Shown here: positions 35,428 through 46,841 of the stretch, piece after piece | Layout: every line of letters starts with the position of its first letter | How positions within the stretch are numbered: position 1 is the stretch's first letter | Origin: Datura wrightii | Lineage: Eukaryota > Streptophyta > Magnoliopsida > Solanales > Solanaceae | Assembly (NCBI GenBank): GCA_035772735.1 | Contig: JASDFA010000007.1 | Location: forward strand, 89,838,001-89,902,000 | Direction: 5' to 3' | Length of the DNA: 64,000 bases | Made by a program: the position numbers and the translations under genes | Notes under the pieces: generated by a model | What the model saw: only the letters and a program-made list of their open reading frames with translations | What the model was told of the DNA's origin: nothing | Database searches by the model: none

Positions 35428-37311
35428 TATAACACTTAATGCATTTAGATCGATTTCATCAATAGATTTTGAAGATACGAGCCTAGTGTTATGAAAAAGT
35501 GTTATATGTTGAGGGAAGGGCAAAGGTCGAGATAACATACAAGAGATAGAACGTTAGAGAATATTGCAGGAGCTAGGCCATTTGGCCTTTTGAGATGCGC
35601 TGAGTGGTGCGGCCTGCACCGTGGTAATTGTTGCAGATAGCCCTTTTATATGTGTGTTTTGGTGGTCGATTGGACATATCTCATTTCATTTTCTAGAATT
35701 CTCCCTTGATGAAAACCCTCTCACAGTGACTCTTCAACTTGCAGTCAGGTTATTAACCTACCCTAATGGTATTATTGAAGATGTTCTCATGAAAGTGGGG
35801 CCATTCGTTCTTCCTATAGACTTCATAAAATTTTATCAAACACTATCCATTTATGATTCTTTAGGGAGCGTACAGAAAAAAGATTTCAACCATATGGTCA
35901 GTTGGACATATCTCATTTCATTTTCTAGAATTCTCCTTCAACGGAAACCCTCTTCAAGTGCACCTCTATTAGTTTTTGATGATTTGGGAATTAGAAAATA
36001 TAATCTAAGCTTGAATCCAAGGCCATGGAGTTATATTTCTCTTCTAGATTATGCTTTGATGGCTCTACAAAAAGTTCGGTGGTTGTTTGGGGTATCTTCG
36101 ATTGTTAGCCTCTTCCTCCTTTAATTCTTAGTTATATGTGTTGGTTATGAACTCGTGGATTTGCTAGGTCATTTCTATGAAGTTTTTATCAATTAATTCA
36201 TAGAATTCTTGCCGATTAAGCCTCGTATGTGCTATTGTCTTTTTGAATCTTTTTAGATGCAATTTTGATAGTATGGAAGGCTGCTCTAAGGCAGTACTTT
36301 AGTGGTATTAGGAGTTTGAGTTTTATCTTAGTTCAAATCTCTGAATTCGAGGTATGTTAAGGCTTGTCCATTTCTTTATCGGCATGATTTTCATAAACCA
36401 GTTGTTATCGATATACCCATATGTGTGGCTGCCTTTGTAGCCTTGAATCATGCATTATCTCCTTGTTGTGTTTCTGCTTATATGGTGTTGTGTGTATATG
36501 TATGATTTTGGGTTAATTGCCAGCTCAGGATTGTCTATTGAGGGGCTTTATTGTGATTAGAAGTTAGGCTTGTGTCGGTGTCGTGTTGTTAACTTGTTGT
36601 ACTAGTTGTTCTTAAACTTAGGTTGTTTGCTGATTGTATGGCTAAAGTTTGGTTTGTATATATTTGATTTCTCAGCAGAGGTTAGGGTCGATGGTTGCGA
36701 CGATCTCTTTTTATATTAGAGTCGGTAGCCATGTTAGCCTTGTCGATGGGAGTTTGTTGGTCGTAGTGACATTGAGGTTTTTTTGGCCAATTATCCTTGT
36801 TGGATGATGCTGAATATTTTTTAGGTTGCTTATAAATTTTATAAATAAAGTCGTTAGTTATGATCCTTGGGTTGTTTTTTAAACATCGGTGGGACGATAA
36901 GGTATGTGGAACTTGAGTTGAGTCGTATGTTGAGTAGTGGTTTGGATTGATTGTCTTGTAGGTTGTTTGAGTGTGTGATTTTGCTATGTATGCTTGTGAT
37001 TGTAATGTAATTGGATGTTTTGAGGCTCGCGATGCCTACGGCTGTGGAGTTACTCTAGCATAGGGGTCGAGTCTGAGACTTAGTCGACCAGAGTTGCTTG
37101 TAAAGTTCGCTCCGGAATGGCAAGCTAGTGATTTGGTAGTGATATTTGATCTAGCATGTTGTAATACTAGTATATGGTTGTAGAGTTACTCTGGCGCACT
37201 AGTGACCATACACGAGTATATGGCTATTGGAGTTGCTCCAATGCACTCGGCTTGTACATGCCGTTAGACCTATAAGACCATGAAGCTGTCCTTAACAAAG
37301 TGAATTTTGAA
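35428..37311 (+). repeat. P LTR B (3' LTR), 3' truncated, with inserted fragment
   Basis: Collinear with LTR A until GTGAATTTTGA at 37311, after which the two diverge, so about 270 bp of its end are lost. It contains an extra segment of about 230 bp at 35732-35963 (see the next entry). Confidence 0.75.
35732..35895 (+). pseudogene. Captured Athila/Tat-type protease fragment inside P LTR B
   Basis: Translates in the frame of the 167-codon ORF 35621-36124 as LQLAVRLLTYPNGIIEDVLM followed by KVGPFVLPIDFIKF, matching the aspartic protease region of Athila/Tat pol (compare E3, about 56700-56850: MADRSIKRPVRVLEDFLVRV, then DKFILPADFVVLD). A closing VQKKDF resembles the DVQKG motif at the protease end, with the middle missing. 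It is flanked by about 67 bp of direct repeat (35664-35731 and 35896-35962) made of P LTR sequence that LTR A has once. The 167-aa ORF is therefore a chimera of LTR and protease text, without a start context I would trust. Confidence 0.65.
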
Positions 37312-37647
37312 CAATCGTGAGAATTAGAGGTTTTTCATCACCCAACATATGTTTAAGGTACATAAGGTATTGAAAGTTTAAATTTTTCAAAATATTACAG
37401 AATTATCATACCAATTTAATTTGATATGATCAGTATTTTTATGTTTGACATTTCAATCAAGACAAATTATTACTATAATGTTTACATAATCTAATAAGGA
37501 AGAATCAAATATACACTAGTCTACATAAATATATATTATATTTTAAATTTTTAATAGTCTTTAATTAACTAAATTTAGGATTTTAGACGTTGTATTAGCT
37601 TATATTAGATAAAAAATCATTATTATTATTTATGAAGTAATATAGTA

Positions 37648-37691
<44 letters not shown>

Positions 37692-38759
37692 TGATTATAT
37701 ATGTAATTAAATATTTTAAAAATTTAAAAATACAAAATACATAATGAATACCAAACTCTTTAAAGAGGCATACCAAAATTTTAGGGATGGAACTTGTAAA
37801 GATTTGGGTTAAGTTGGACGGATTGGGTTATAACTCATTGTTTAGCCCATCTTGACCCAAATAAACTTTGAACAAGATTAGACAATAATTCGTTTATTGA
37901 TGCACCCATCTTAACCTGCCTAAATGTTTCCCGAAAAATCCATTTGCCTCCCCTATAAAAACATTTATAATTCATAAAAAGTGTCTTAATAGTCATACGT
38001 GTGAAAATCATAAGGATACCTTAAAAACTTGGTGATACAAGTACAAAAGCAACTAAAAAGTAATAAATATAAGTCTGAAATACTCCATACAACAATCTAA
38101 AATAACAAAAGATAAAATGAAATAAATATAAGGACTCTGGGGTTGCGGATCAGCCAAGCAACTCATTTTGAAGTCTCCAAATCAGCAACTAATTAAACAC
38201 GTCCTCAGATGCCACTAGTGCACAAATCTTAATTTGCACAAAAGAGTGTAGTAAGTGTAACTGTGAATATAATAGGAAACATGTGCTCACCAAATATCAA
38301 TGACCAATCCAAACAAGAATGTGATGAGGATTGATATTTAAAATAATTGTGTTATACACTTAAATAGTCATAAAGCTTCAGCTTATAAAGAATAATCAAA
38401 TAAATATAAGATTAATTAACATAATTATAGGAAATTACAAAATCAACATAGGAGTTATGCAAAAATTCACCTCAATACATGATTTGATGCTCCAATATGA
38501 ATTATAATATAATAATACAAATTGTCATGCATTTTCCATAAGTAAACTCATCTAACCTCCTATACCCTGCATACACTGTAACTCCATGAGGGTATTAAGA
38601 AAGCGTGACCCATGGGGGAAAACTTATTATCCATATGGCGAACGAATGGTCTCCATGTGTAGTAATATTAATGCACTAATCAAACTTAGTTCAGACTATC
38701 TCAATGTGCATAATTCATAATCAAGTCAACTCATAATCAACACAAGATCTTTAGCCTCT
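37312..38759. other. Unassigned AT-rich region between P and E4
   Basis: No ORF of note. Around 37805-37930 it contains GGGTTAAGTTGGACGG and AGCCCATCTTGACCC, wording like a short dispersed repeat, but I cannot class it. Near 38140-38750 it may be non-coding retrotransposon sequence of another family. Nothing here encodes a recognisable protein. Confidence 0.4.
37648..37690. repeat. Compound (TA)n-(TG)n microsatellite
   Basis: About 14 bp TA followed by about 24 bp TG, then TATATA. Confidence 0.9.
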
Positions 38760-38764
38760 CTCAG

Positions 38765-40770
38765 ATAAGTTGAATTTTCTCCATAGCCTCATGAACTGAA
38801 TTTGGTCTTATTAATGTTGCCTCACCTACCTCGAACCATCTAATAGGTTCTCTACATCTCTTCCCATAAAGAGCCTCAAATGGAGCCATCTGGATACTGG
38901 AGCGATAACGATTAGTATAGGCAAAATCAATGAGAGGCAAGTGATCATCCCAACTACCCTTGAAATCTCACGCAAGCTCTCAACATGTCCTAAAGAGTTT
39001 GAATAATCCACTTGGCCTGACCATCTGTCTACGGGTGAAAAGTTGTGGTAAACTTGACTTGAGTACCAAGGCTTTTTTGAAATGACTTCCAGACTTAGAA
39101 GTGAACTGAGTATCCCTATCTGAGATGATTGAAAATGGAACTCCATGAAACCTGACTAACTCCCAAATATAAAGCCTAGCATAATCCTCGGCTGAGTCCC
39201 TAGTCTTAACCAGTAGGAAATGTGCTGACTTGGTCATCCGATCCACAATCACCCGTAAAGAATCATATTGTCAGCGTGTATGAAGAAACCCTGTAATGAA
39301 ATCCACATTGATCTCTTCCCACTTCTGGGTAGGAATACTAATATCCTGAAGCATACCTCCCAACCTTTGATGCTTAACCTTCACTTATCGGCAATTCGGA
39401 CACTTAGCCACAAACTCTGTAATGTCTTTTTTCATGTCACTCCACCAATAGACTTTCTGTAAATCAAGATACATCTTGGTGGCGCTTGGATTGATATAAT
39501 ATAGAGATCTATGAGCCTCTCCCAACATTTTCTCTCTCAAGTCATCCACATCCAGCACATACAATCGATGTTGATATCGAAGTACACCATCTAACCCTTG
39601 GGGAAAAACCTCCACTTTTTTATTTCAGATAGCTTCTTTCAACTTCTATAAAGTAGTATTCTCTTCTTGCCTTGCTTTAACTTCCAACACCAAAGAAGAC
39701 TCTGCACCATTTTGCACAATAACACTACCATCCGCTAAATCAGTAAGGCGAATCCCCAAGTGAGCAAGCCTATGGATGTCATTCACCAATTATTTCCTCC
39801 TGTCCTCCATATGGGACACACTCTCCATGGACAATCTACTAAGAGAGTCTCCACTACATTTGCCTTGCCCGAATGGCACAGAACACTCTTGTCATAATCT
39901 TTGAGAAGTTCATGCCATTTTCTTTGTCGTAAATTCAAGTCCTTCTGAGTAAACACATATTGAAGGCTCTTTTGATCTGTGAGCACATTCATATGCATGC
40001 CATACAAATAGTGCCCCCAAATCTTCAAGGCAAATACCAGCGCTGCAAACTCAAGGTCATATATCAGGTAAATATTCTTATGATTCCTAAGCTATCTTGA
40101 GGAATAACTAATGAACTTCCCATGCTGCATCGACACATAACCAAGACTCATACTAGAAGCATCAAAATATACCATAAAGCCATCCGTACCTTTTGGCAAG
40201 GTCAACAAAGGAGCTGAAATGAGTTGCGTCTTTAGCTCCTAAAAACTCTTCTCACAAGCATCATACCACTGAAATTTGGCCTTCTTCTAGATCAACTAAG
40301 TCAATGGTGCCGTAATGGATGAAAAGCCCTCTACGAACCTCCGATAGTAGCCAACTAAGCCCAAAAAGCTCCTAATGTTAGTAGGGCTAACAGGTCTTGG
40401 CCAGTTCTTCACCACCCCTATTTTTTGAGAGTCTACTTGAACACCCTCATTAGAAACCACATTGCCAAGAAATGCAAACCATCTGCATCCAAAACTCACA
40501 CTTGCTAAACTTAGCAAATAGTTGATTGTCCATAAGAGTCTACAACACAATCCTCAGATGAGAGGCATGCTCCTCCCCGCTATGAGAATACACAAGGATG
40601 TCGTTTATGAAATTAATGACAAATATATCCAAGTATTTCTTGAACACCTTGTTCATCAAATCCATAAAAGCTACAGGGGAATTCATTCGTCCAAAATACA
40701 TAATTACAAACTCATAGTGACCATATCGAGTCTTGAAGGCTGTCTTCAGAATGTCACTCTCCTACCCTGA
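38765..40770 (-). pseudogene. E4 pol remnant (RT palm, RNase H, integrase)
   Basis: Sense order: RT palm near 40550-40770, where the catalytic box reads VINFINDILVYS, so the first Asp of the DD pair is Asn; RT end 40296-40550 (LGNVVSNEGVQVDSQKIGVV, FLGLVGYYRRFVEGFS); RNase H 39783-40028 (LTDQKSLQYVFTQKDLNLRQ); integrase zinc finger 39385-39615 (DLQKVYWWSDMKKDITEFVA, then KCPNC); integrase core 38980-39252 (VDRMTKSAHFL, ISDRDTQF). Many stops and frameshifts. Protease and the RT fingers are absent: RT text runs directly into gag text near 40770. Confidence 0.85.
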
Positions 40771-41101
40771 GTTGCCTGTCACCGACACTAACATATGCGC
40801 CTTGCTGAGGTAGGCGAGCTATTGGAGTTGCTGAAGAGTGTTGAGGCACAACCTATGCCGTCACCCTGTCTAGCTAAAGGACAATCCTTGTCCCAAAGAA
40901 AACATCTTAGGCAACCAAACACTCATCTGGTTGGTTCTGCCCACATTTACTGTAAGTTGGGAAAATGCGCTCCCTTAACATGCTCCTTTGACCCCTAGAG
41001 CCTGACGCTCTACCTTTTTGATCACCTCTGGTCCTACACGGAACACTGGCTGATGATGGAGTTAGGGCTAATGATCTATGTTGATACTATAGAAGGTGTC
41101 C
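40771..41101 (-). pseudogene. E4 gag C-terminal fragment
   Basis: Corresponds to the zinc-knuckle and following linker of E5 gag (52780-53000), badly decayed: a CxCG..Q-type finger around 40940-40960, then QQGAYVSVGD-like text. It is joined to RT at one end by a deletion and cut by E3 at the other. Confidence 0.6.
41097..41101. repeat. E3 target-site duplication, left copy (TGTCC)
   Basis: Partner TGTCT at 60339-60343, one transition apart. Confidence 0.75.
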
Positions 41102-42510
41102 TGATGACGTTCAAATCCACTGCTCACAAGGAGAAAGTGTACATGGTCATCAGAATATAATTTACCAAACTAATGAGTCCGGTAGAATCCATAGGAAATG
41201 AATATTGATAGCAATGAAAGTCGTTCTATTAAATTGATTTAAAAAGCATTATTATCAAAACCAGGGAAGTAAATATTGGGAGATTATAAGATCATGCTAT
41301 CAATTAAAATTCAAGAGCAAAACAAGGCAACCAACTTTGAAGTAACAATATGAACAAATACTAGGGTTGTTCTATTGATGGGGAATTTATAGGATTTGGG
41401 TTAACTATAAAATTAAAGCATTACTCACAAACATAAATAATCATGGACAAGGTGACAAGTGGTGTTTCTCAACCACTTGGGTGTTTTTTGCCTCGGGTGT
41501 TCTCAAACTCCAAGATCCCATACACATCAACCATTAAAACTTTGGTGAGAATTAAACTATCTCTAGAGTCAATTATTTATTGGGTGTATGAAAGTTGGTA
41601 TTGGCTATCTCCAGCCTAATCCCACACAACCAAACCCCAATTACCTACCATTATTTTCTCACCCATATTCTATTCCTCTTTTTCAAGAAACAGTAGAATA
41701 AGTAAACACAATCCATACTTGCAATTATAGATATTTCCATTATAATTTAGAGAAAATAATAGATTTATGCTAAATAAGTAATTCTAAGATTAAAATAGCA
41801 ACACCCAATCCATTTTAGCCCCTATCATGCATACACCCCTAGCAAGGTGTTTAGCTACTCATAAATGAAGAAGAAGAGATAAAACCAATAAAGGAATCAC
41901 TATCATTCATTATTAATAAGAAACTTCAAGCTCGATTTGTTCTTCAATGGAGGTTTACCTTAGAAAAATAAAGAAGATGAAGGGAAAAACTCATTTCTCT
42001 CTATCTTTATCTCTCCCTAAAATTCAATTCAAAAACTATGGAATGGAATGGAATCTTCTATTCTTTACAAAAGGTATACAAAAATAGAATAAAGTTTCTC
42101 CTCTTTTCTTGTGTTGGACGATTTTACACCTTTCAGAACGGTCCCACTTGCGCGGTACCTATGATCCGTGAGGCGCAAATCTTCTCGTAGCTCTAGGATA
42201 GTGAATTCTATTATAGTATGGCGTTGGCACCTGTGTTTCGCTGGAACTCACCCGCATTTTGAAAGTTTTTCTTTAGCTTCAAAGCAGTGTTTTCCTGCAT
42301 TTGACCTGCGTTTCACAGGTGTCATCCTGCGAAGCACTGGTCGTTTTCTTCCAGCACCATGCTTTTTGTTTAATTCATTTGCTTTATCTGTTTAAGTTGA
42401 ATACCTACAAAAATCAAAGAGAAAGGCATAAAACCTTCTTAAATGACTTGAAAATCAAGCAAAGGCTCATGTTTATAAGCCTAATGAGTTGGTAAATTAA
42501 TAACTCATCA
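41102..42510 (-). repeat. E3 3' LTR, 1409 bp
   Basis: TGATGACGTTCAAATCC to TAACTCATCA. U3 palindrome ACCTGCGTTTCACAGGT at 42304-42320. Related to the E2 LTR at the ends (TGATGACGTTCAAA; GAGTTGGTAAATTA). Confidence 0.9.
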
Positions 42511-42523
42511 AACCCCCAAACTT
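42511..42523 (-). promoter_or_regulatory. E3 polypurine tract
   Basis: Minus strand AAGTTTGGGGGTT next to the 3' LTR. Confidence 0.85.
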
Positions 42524-44480
42524 GAACTATTGCTTGTCCTCAAGCACTCATTTCTTCACAGCTAAACAATTGAATTAAGCATGTCACACCACATGAGTTT
42601 TGCACAAGGGACCACTGGGACTAAGACAATACCAAAATCTCACACCGACTTAATGAAAAAAGAAAACTCAACAATTTATGCAAATGCTTCAAGAGGTAAC
42701 TAGAAACAATTAGCATGGTTCACAAACATTTCTTTCATTCAAAACAAGGGAAATGGTTGATCAAAACAAGATCAAGTAACATCTTGAGTCATTGAAAATT
42801 TATGTTCAAAAATTGCGTTAAAGCTCACTGCATTCTTGTCTCAATCACATATTTTACTATGAACACATTCAAGAATGTTCCCCAAGGAAATGATACCACT
42901 CACATCAAGACATACTCTCATTTAATTTTCAAGCACTTCGCACACAAAGGGATTATAGAATCAGAAAAATATGCTCACTCTCACAATGAAATTCTCATTC
43001 ATACAACTTGACCCATAGGCTTGCCCTTCGTGTAACTGGCCACTAATGTAGGGTTGCTACAATCAAAATTAATTAGGACTTGGGGGTCATAATAAAGGCT
43101 AGGGGTAAAGATAGGGAACATTTTAGTTCTAATGACTAGAACCTCCCTAAAGCCCTTTTGTTAACACTTTCGCACTCTAATTTCTTTTTATTGAGATCAA
43201 CCCACCTTATCACTCCTTGATCAACATCTTTAATTTTGTTTCAAGAGCCACCCTTATATATCCTTGGGTTCCACCTTTAGCCTCATCTAAGCAAGAGGTA
43301 GTACCTTTCAACAATTCTTTTTCTTCTAAGGTTAGTTTAGAGGTTTATCAACCAACCAATTCGTTTATTTCATCACAATTTGGTGCTACCTCACATTGAA
43401 GCTCACATATTTTTTTCATTTTCTTTTGTGAACCCCAAATATAGGCTTTGCCCTCATTTCTCCCTTTTCTTTCCCAAAATTTTGGGTATCAAGCCCCATT
43501 TTTTATTTATTGTCACAACTAGCAATAGGGAGGATGAGTGCTAAAAGAGAGATTACAAAAGGGTAATATGCTTGTAATGTGGTTCTCAAAGAAAAGAGTA
43601 AAAGGCACAACAAGGCTAGCAAAGATGGATATTCAAGGAGATCATAAAGGTGAAGTAGCTATCAAAAGAAAGCCTAAATTCATATTCTAAGTGCAGCTAC
43701 ATCTAGGATTTCTCCTTGAGTTACACTTAGGTAAGTCCTAGACAACCATACATTCATGAGAATTAAGCTAAAATTCTCACCACACAAGGCATCACAGTCC
43801 AACGAGTTCACAGGATTCTTCCAACCACATAAGGAGTATGACTTAAGATAAAATAACATGTGAATCTACAAGCCAAACAAGTAATGTGCAACTCATGACA
43901 AAAGAGTGCTCAAATTTTAAATTCATATCCCCCCTTTTTCTTCAAAAACCATTTTCAATGACATTTAAAAATTTTTGGTGGTAGCTCTCAAAAGCAAGTG
44001 CAACAACCGACTCAAGAAGACTCTAAACTTGGCATTTTTCTTCAAGAAAGTCATCTCTCAATCTATCATAGGGAAATGCCACGTGGTTCGACAACAAAAG
44101 AAAAGAAAAGAAAATTGCTCATTGGGAAAGAACCATGGTATAAAGAAAACTCTTGGAGTTTATTTGCTAACTACTATGGACAAAGACGATTATTAAGACG
44201 TAGGCCATCAAACATTTGGCAATTTAAAATGGACCCATCAATGGCACTAACAAGTTAAAAAGAAATATTTTCATTCATCACAATCCTGATAAGGGCATTC
44301 AACCAACCAAGAAAAAATTAAAAATGCGACACATTCAAAACTAAAAACTTGAGCCCTACAAGAGAAACAAAAGACCAAAAATAAGCAACAAGAGAGAGAC
44401 ATCCTACCGCCAACTAAAAAATAACATCTTCCCCAATGTGAATATGAAGAAGAAAGGATGGTAAGAACTCCTTGATGTGG
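42524..44480 (-). other. E3 conserved 3' noncoding region
   Basis: Collinear with 17205-19153 of E2; no conserved ORF. Includes the hairpin-like block 44031-44080. ORFs at 42802, 43217, 43975 and 43998 are not conserved between the two elements at protein level. Confidence 0.6.
44031..44080 (-). other. E3 hairpin-like block, copy downstream of ORF3
   Basis: Arms GGCATTT (44031-44037) and AAATGCC (44074-44080) are perfect complements around a loop with TTCAAGAAAGTCATC and TCAATCTATCATAGGG. Confidence 0.45.
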
Positions 44481-45909
44481 CTATTCTTCGGTATCATCAT
44501 TGGCCTCTTCTGTATCATGGCCTTAATCTCCCAAGTTTGCCTCATCATCCCCACCTAAGCCCTCAAATAAATCATCAATAGGGCCTCAGTTCGTAGATGG
44601 GGCAGTCATGGCTACATCAAGTAAGCTCATGTCCTAATCCTCCATTGGTGGTCGGGTCCTCAACTCTCTCACTTCATCTCGGAGAGATGTGACTGCTCCC
44701 TGTACTACATCCACTCGAGAGCATAGCTTTTTCAATCTATCAAACACATTCTTCATCTCCTTCCTCACCATCTTGATGATAAGAGAAGGGAGATTTTGAG
44801 CCAACATTTTTAGTTGGTTCTCATGAGAATGTGTCATTTCAGCCAACTTATGGATTCCAGTTGGGCGAGAGGATGTAGGAGAAGGTGATAACCCTCTAAA
44901 TGATGCATGTTCGGATGCATGGCCTGATGTCTCATGGTGCGGCATGTTATGGTCGGGAGCTATAGGAGTCTCATATATGCCATAAGAGGTGGAGTCTTCG
45001 GGAGTCTCCCATGCTTTCATACATTTCTTTTGCTCTTGGTGCCTCCACATCACTCTTTCTACCAACATCAATGACACCAAGGAATAGTGACACTCCTGCT
45101 TTGAGGCACAGTTGGGTGATGAGCACAACATAAGGCATTGAAATTCCTTGTTGTTTGACCTTAAGTTTCACTTATGTAGCCAGTACCTCCCCAAAATTAA
45201 TGGGCACCCTTGACATGATGCATGCAATAAGTATGACCGCCTTGAGGTTCACTTGTTGATCATTTTTATAGGGCATGATGCAATACAAACTCAAGCCACA
45301 AATTGGCTTCAAATTTTTAGTCCTGCATTGTGATTTCACTGCCTATGGAGGCCCACAAGGGAGGACACGTGGCAATAATTTAGCCACCCAATGGAATTGA
45401 TCTTCCTTTCTTGCCACTTGTGTTGTATACTCTATTCCGGAGTCAATTTCATCCTCCCAAAATATAGTATTTATAGTATCTAGAGTGATGTCGACTTTCA
45501 CACCACGAACCTTGACTGAAGGGAGGCATGGGAACTCATCGACCTTACCCTCGTGTTTCATTGCCTCTTATCGTGCCTGGTATAATGCATAAAATTCCGA
45601 CACAAGGTTGGTATAGTAATTTGTGTTAGGCTCCGTTAACATGTGCCATTGTCTGTTGTTGAATTGTGCAATGATGTTTGGAAAGCTATTCCCCAGCCCC
45701 ACCAAATCAAAGTGTTTCGCAGTGGTGATTGGCCTCTCGGCACATATGACATAATGCGCCTTCATGTCAAGCACACAGTAAATAATGGTAGTTGGGTATT
45801 GGTGGGGGCTGGATTTGCTTTGGATTCGCAGGTGAGTTCCAGAGTCCAACATTGAGGGCCCCAACCCAACAAACAATAACACTTCTATTCCATGCCTTAC
45901 TAAACTCAC
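44481..45909 (-). pseudogene. E3 ORF3, putative plant transposon protein family, degenerate
   Basis: Homologue of E2 ORF3. Sense order: 45568-45909 with TTAKHFDLVGLGNSFPNI and NLVSEFYALYQAR; after one stop, 45343-45561 with FPCLPSVKVRGVKVDITLDT and INTIFW; 44971-45171 with KVKQQGISMPYVVLITQLCL; C-terminal coiled coil 44634-45131 (SHENQLKMLAQNLPSLIIKM, VVQGAVTSLRDEVRELR), ending in an acidic tail (DDLFEGLGGDDEAN) with stop at 44481-44483. The VKVRGVKVDITLDTIN block aligns with VWVHGLEVPVTPEAIN of E2. Start by the longest frame is ATG 45909, though the first 50 residues do not match E2. At least three stops or shifts. Confidence 0.7.
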
Positions 45910-45961
45910 TCACACATCAAATTTTACTCACTTCACGTAACAAAAAAGAATAAAAATGATG

Positions 45962-46006
45962 ATTTTCCCTTAAGAAAGACATCAACCTATCTATCATCAG
46001 GAAAAT
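45962..46006 (-). other. E3 hairpin-like block, copy upstream of ORF3
   Basis: Arms ATTTTCC (45962-45968) and GGAAAAT (46000-46006) are perfect complements; loop contains TTAAGAAAGACATC and TCTATCATCA. Confidence 0.45.
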
Positions 46007-46379
46007 CGTGCATTTCAAGCACATAGGGTTACTTGTACTTCACCCTCAACTAAGATTTCAAGACATAAAACTCATATAGCAACTCTGTTAAAATGAACTA
46101 GAAAACCCACATGTCAAAATTAACTCTTTCCTGCCATAGCCACAACAAATAAAACCATTCAAAAAGATGAGAAACATAAGATAGGTAATGGGGAAACATG
46201 GGTCAAGAAAAGTATTATCTAAGCATGCTTTCTTTTGTACTAACACCTCCTAATATCAAGAAACCAAGAGTGAGAGGGATATATACCAAGTGAGAAGAGA
46301 AAATGAGAGAATTTCGGACTTAGAAGATGTGTTGCTCGACCAAAGCCAACCCAAGCTTGATTTTATTTTGTCTTTTGAG

Positions 46380-46841
46380 AAAAGAGTTTGAAAAGTTATG
46401 AAGAAAATGGGGGAAGGAATTGGGGTTTTATAGAAGGAAGGGAATGAAAGTGATTGGTTGGTGAAAGAGGTAGATTAATGAGAGTTAATGGGGAAGATAA
46501 AAGGGGGAAATGGGTGATGTTGGGATCATGGGGAAGGTGAAAAGGTGAAAAAAGGTGGATTTTGGAAAGTGAGAAAGATTTTCAATCGGATAGGTTGGCC
46601 ATGGGTCGGTCAATATTTAAAAGCTATATTTACCCGTGCCTATGTTGGAACTGCGGCCGCAGATGGATACCTACATTTCGCAGTTCTAGGCGCAGGTGAC
46701 CCCATTCTTGCCCAGCTTTCTTCCTGTGAACTACGCTAGACCTGCGCTTCGCGGATAGCCACCAGTATTTTGCACGTGGCTTGCAGCTCACCTTTCATTT
46801 TCCTAATTTCTTCTAGGTTTTCTAGCTCAAAGTTGCACCTA
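46380..46841 (-). promoter_or_regulatory. E3 ORF3 promoter-like region, left part
   Basis: Minus strand TTCTATAAAACCCC places TATAAAA at 46426-46432, about 520 nt before the ORF3 ATG, preceded by pyrimidine-rich sequence as in E2. Palindromic words (TGCGGCCGCA at about 46651; CCTGCGCTTCGCGG near 46741) lie upstream and continue at 56197 on the far side of E5. Confidence 0.5.

Larger units (their letters stand above)
30501..37311 (+). mobile_element. P: plus-strand Ty3-gypsy deletion derivative with two LTRs
   Basis: The only plus-strand LTR element. LTR A starts TGTAACACCC at 30501, a decayed initiator-Met primer site lies at 35015-35026, a polypurine tract at 35417-35427, and LTR B begins at 35428 (TATAACAC, decayed TG) and is cut at about 37311. 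Only about 400 bp separate primer site and polypurine tract, so all coding capacity is gone. LTR A is interrupted by a 2569-bp insertion and LTR B by a captured protease fragment. The left flank is the LINE endonuclease. Confidence 0.75.

Noticed and set aside
35621..36124. A 167-codon ORF as a functional protein gene
   Set aside because: It is a fusion of LTR text in two frames around a captured protease piece; no initiation context or conserved full-length family.
37805..37930. SINE or MITE suggested by GGGTTAAGTTGGACGG / AGCCCATCTTGACCC
   Set aside because: No TIRs, poly-A tail, RNA polymerase III boxes or TSD could be found by eye.
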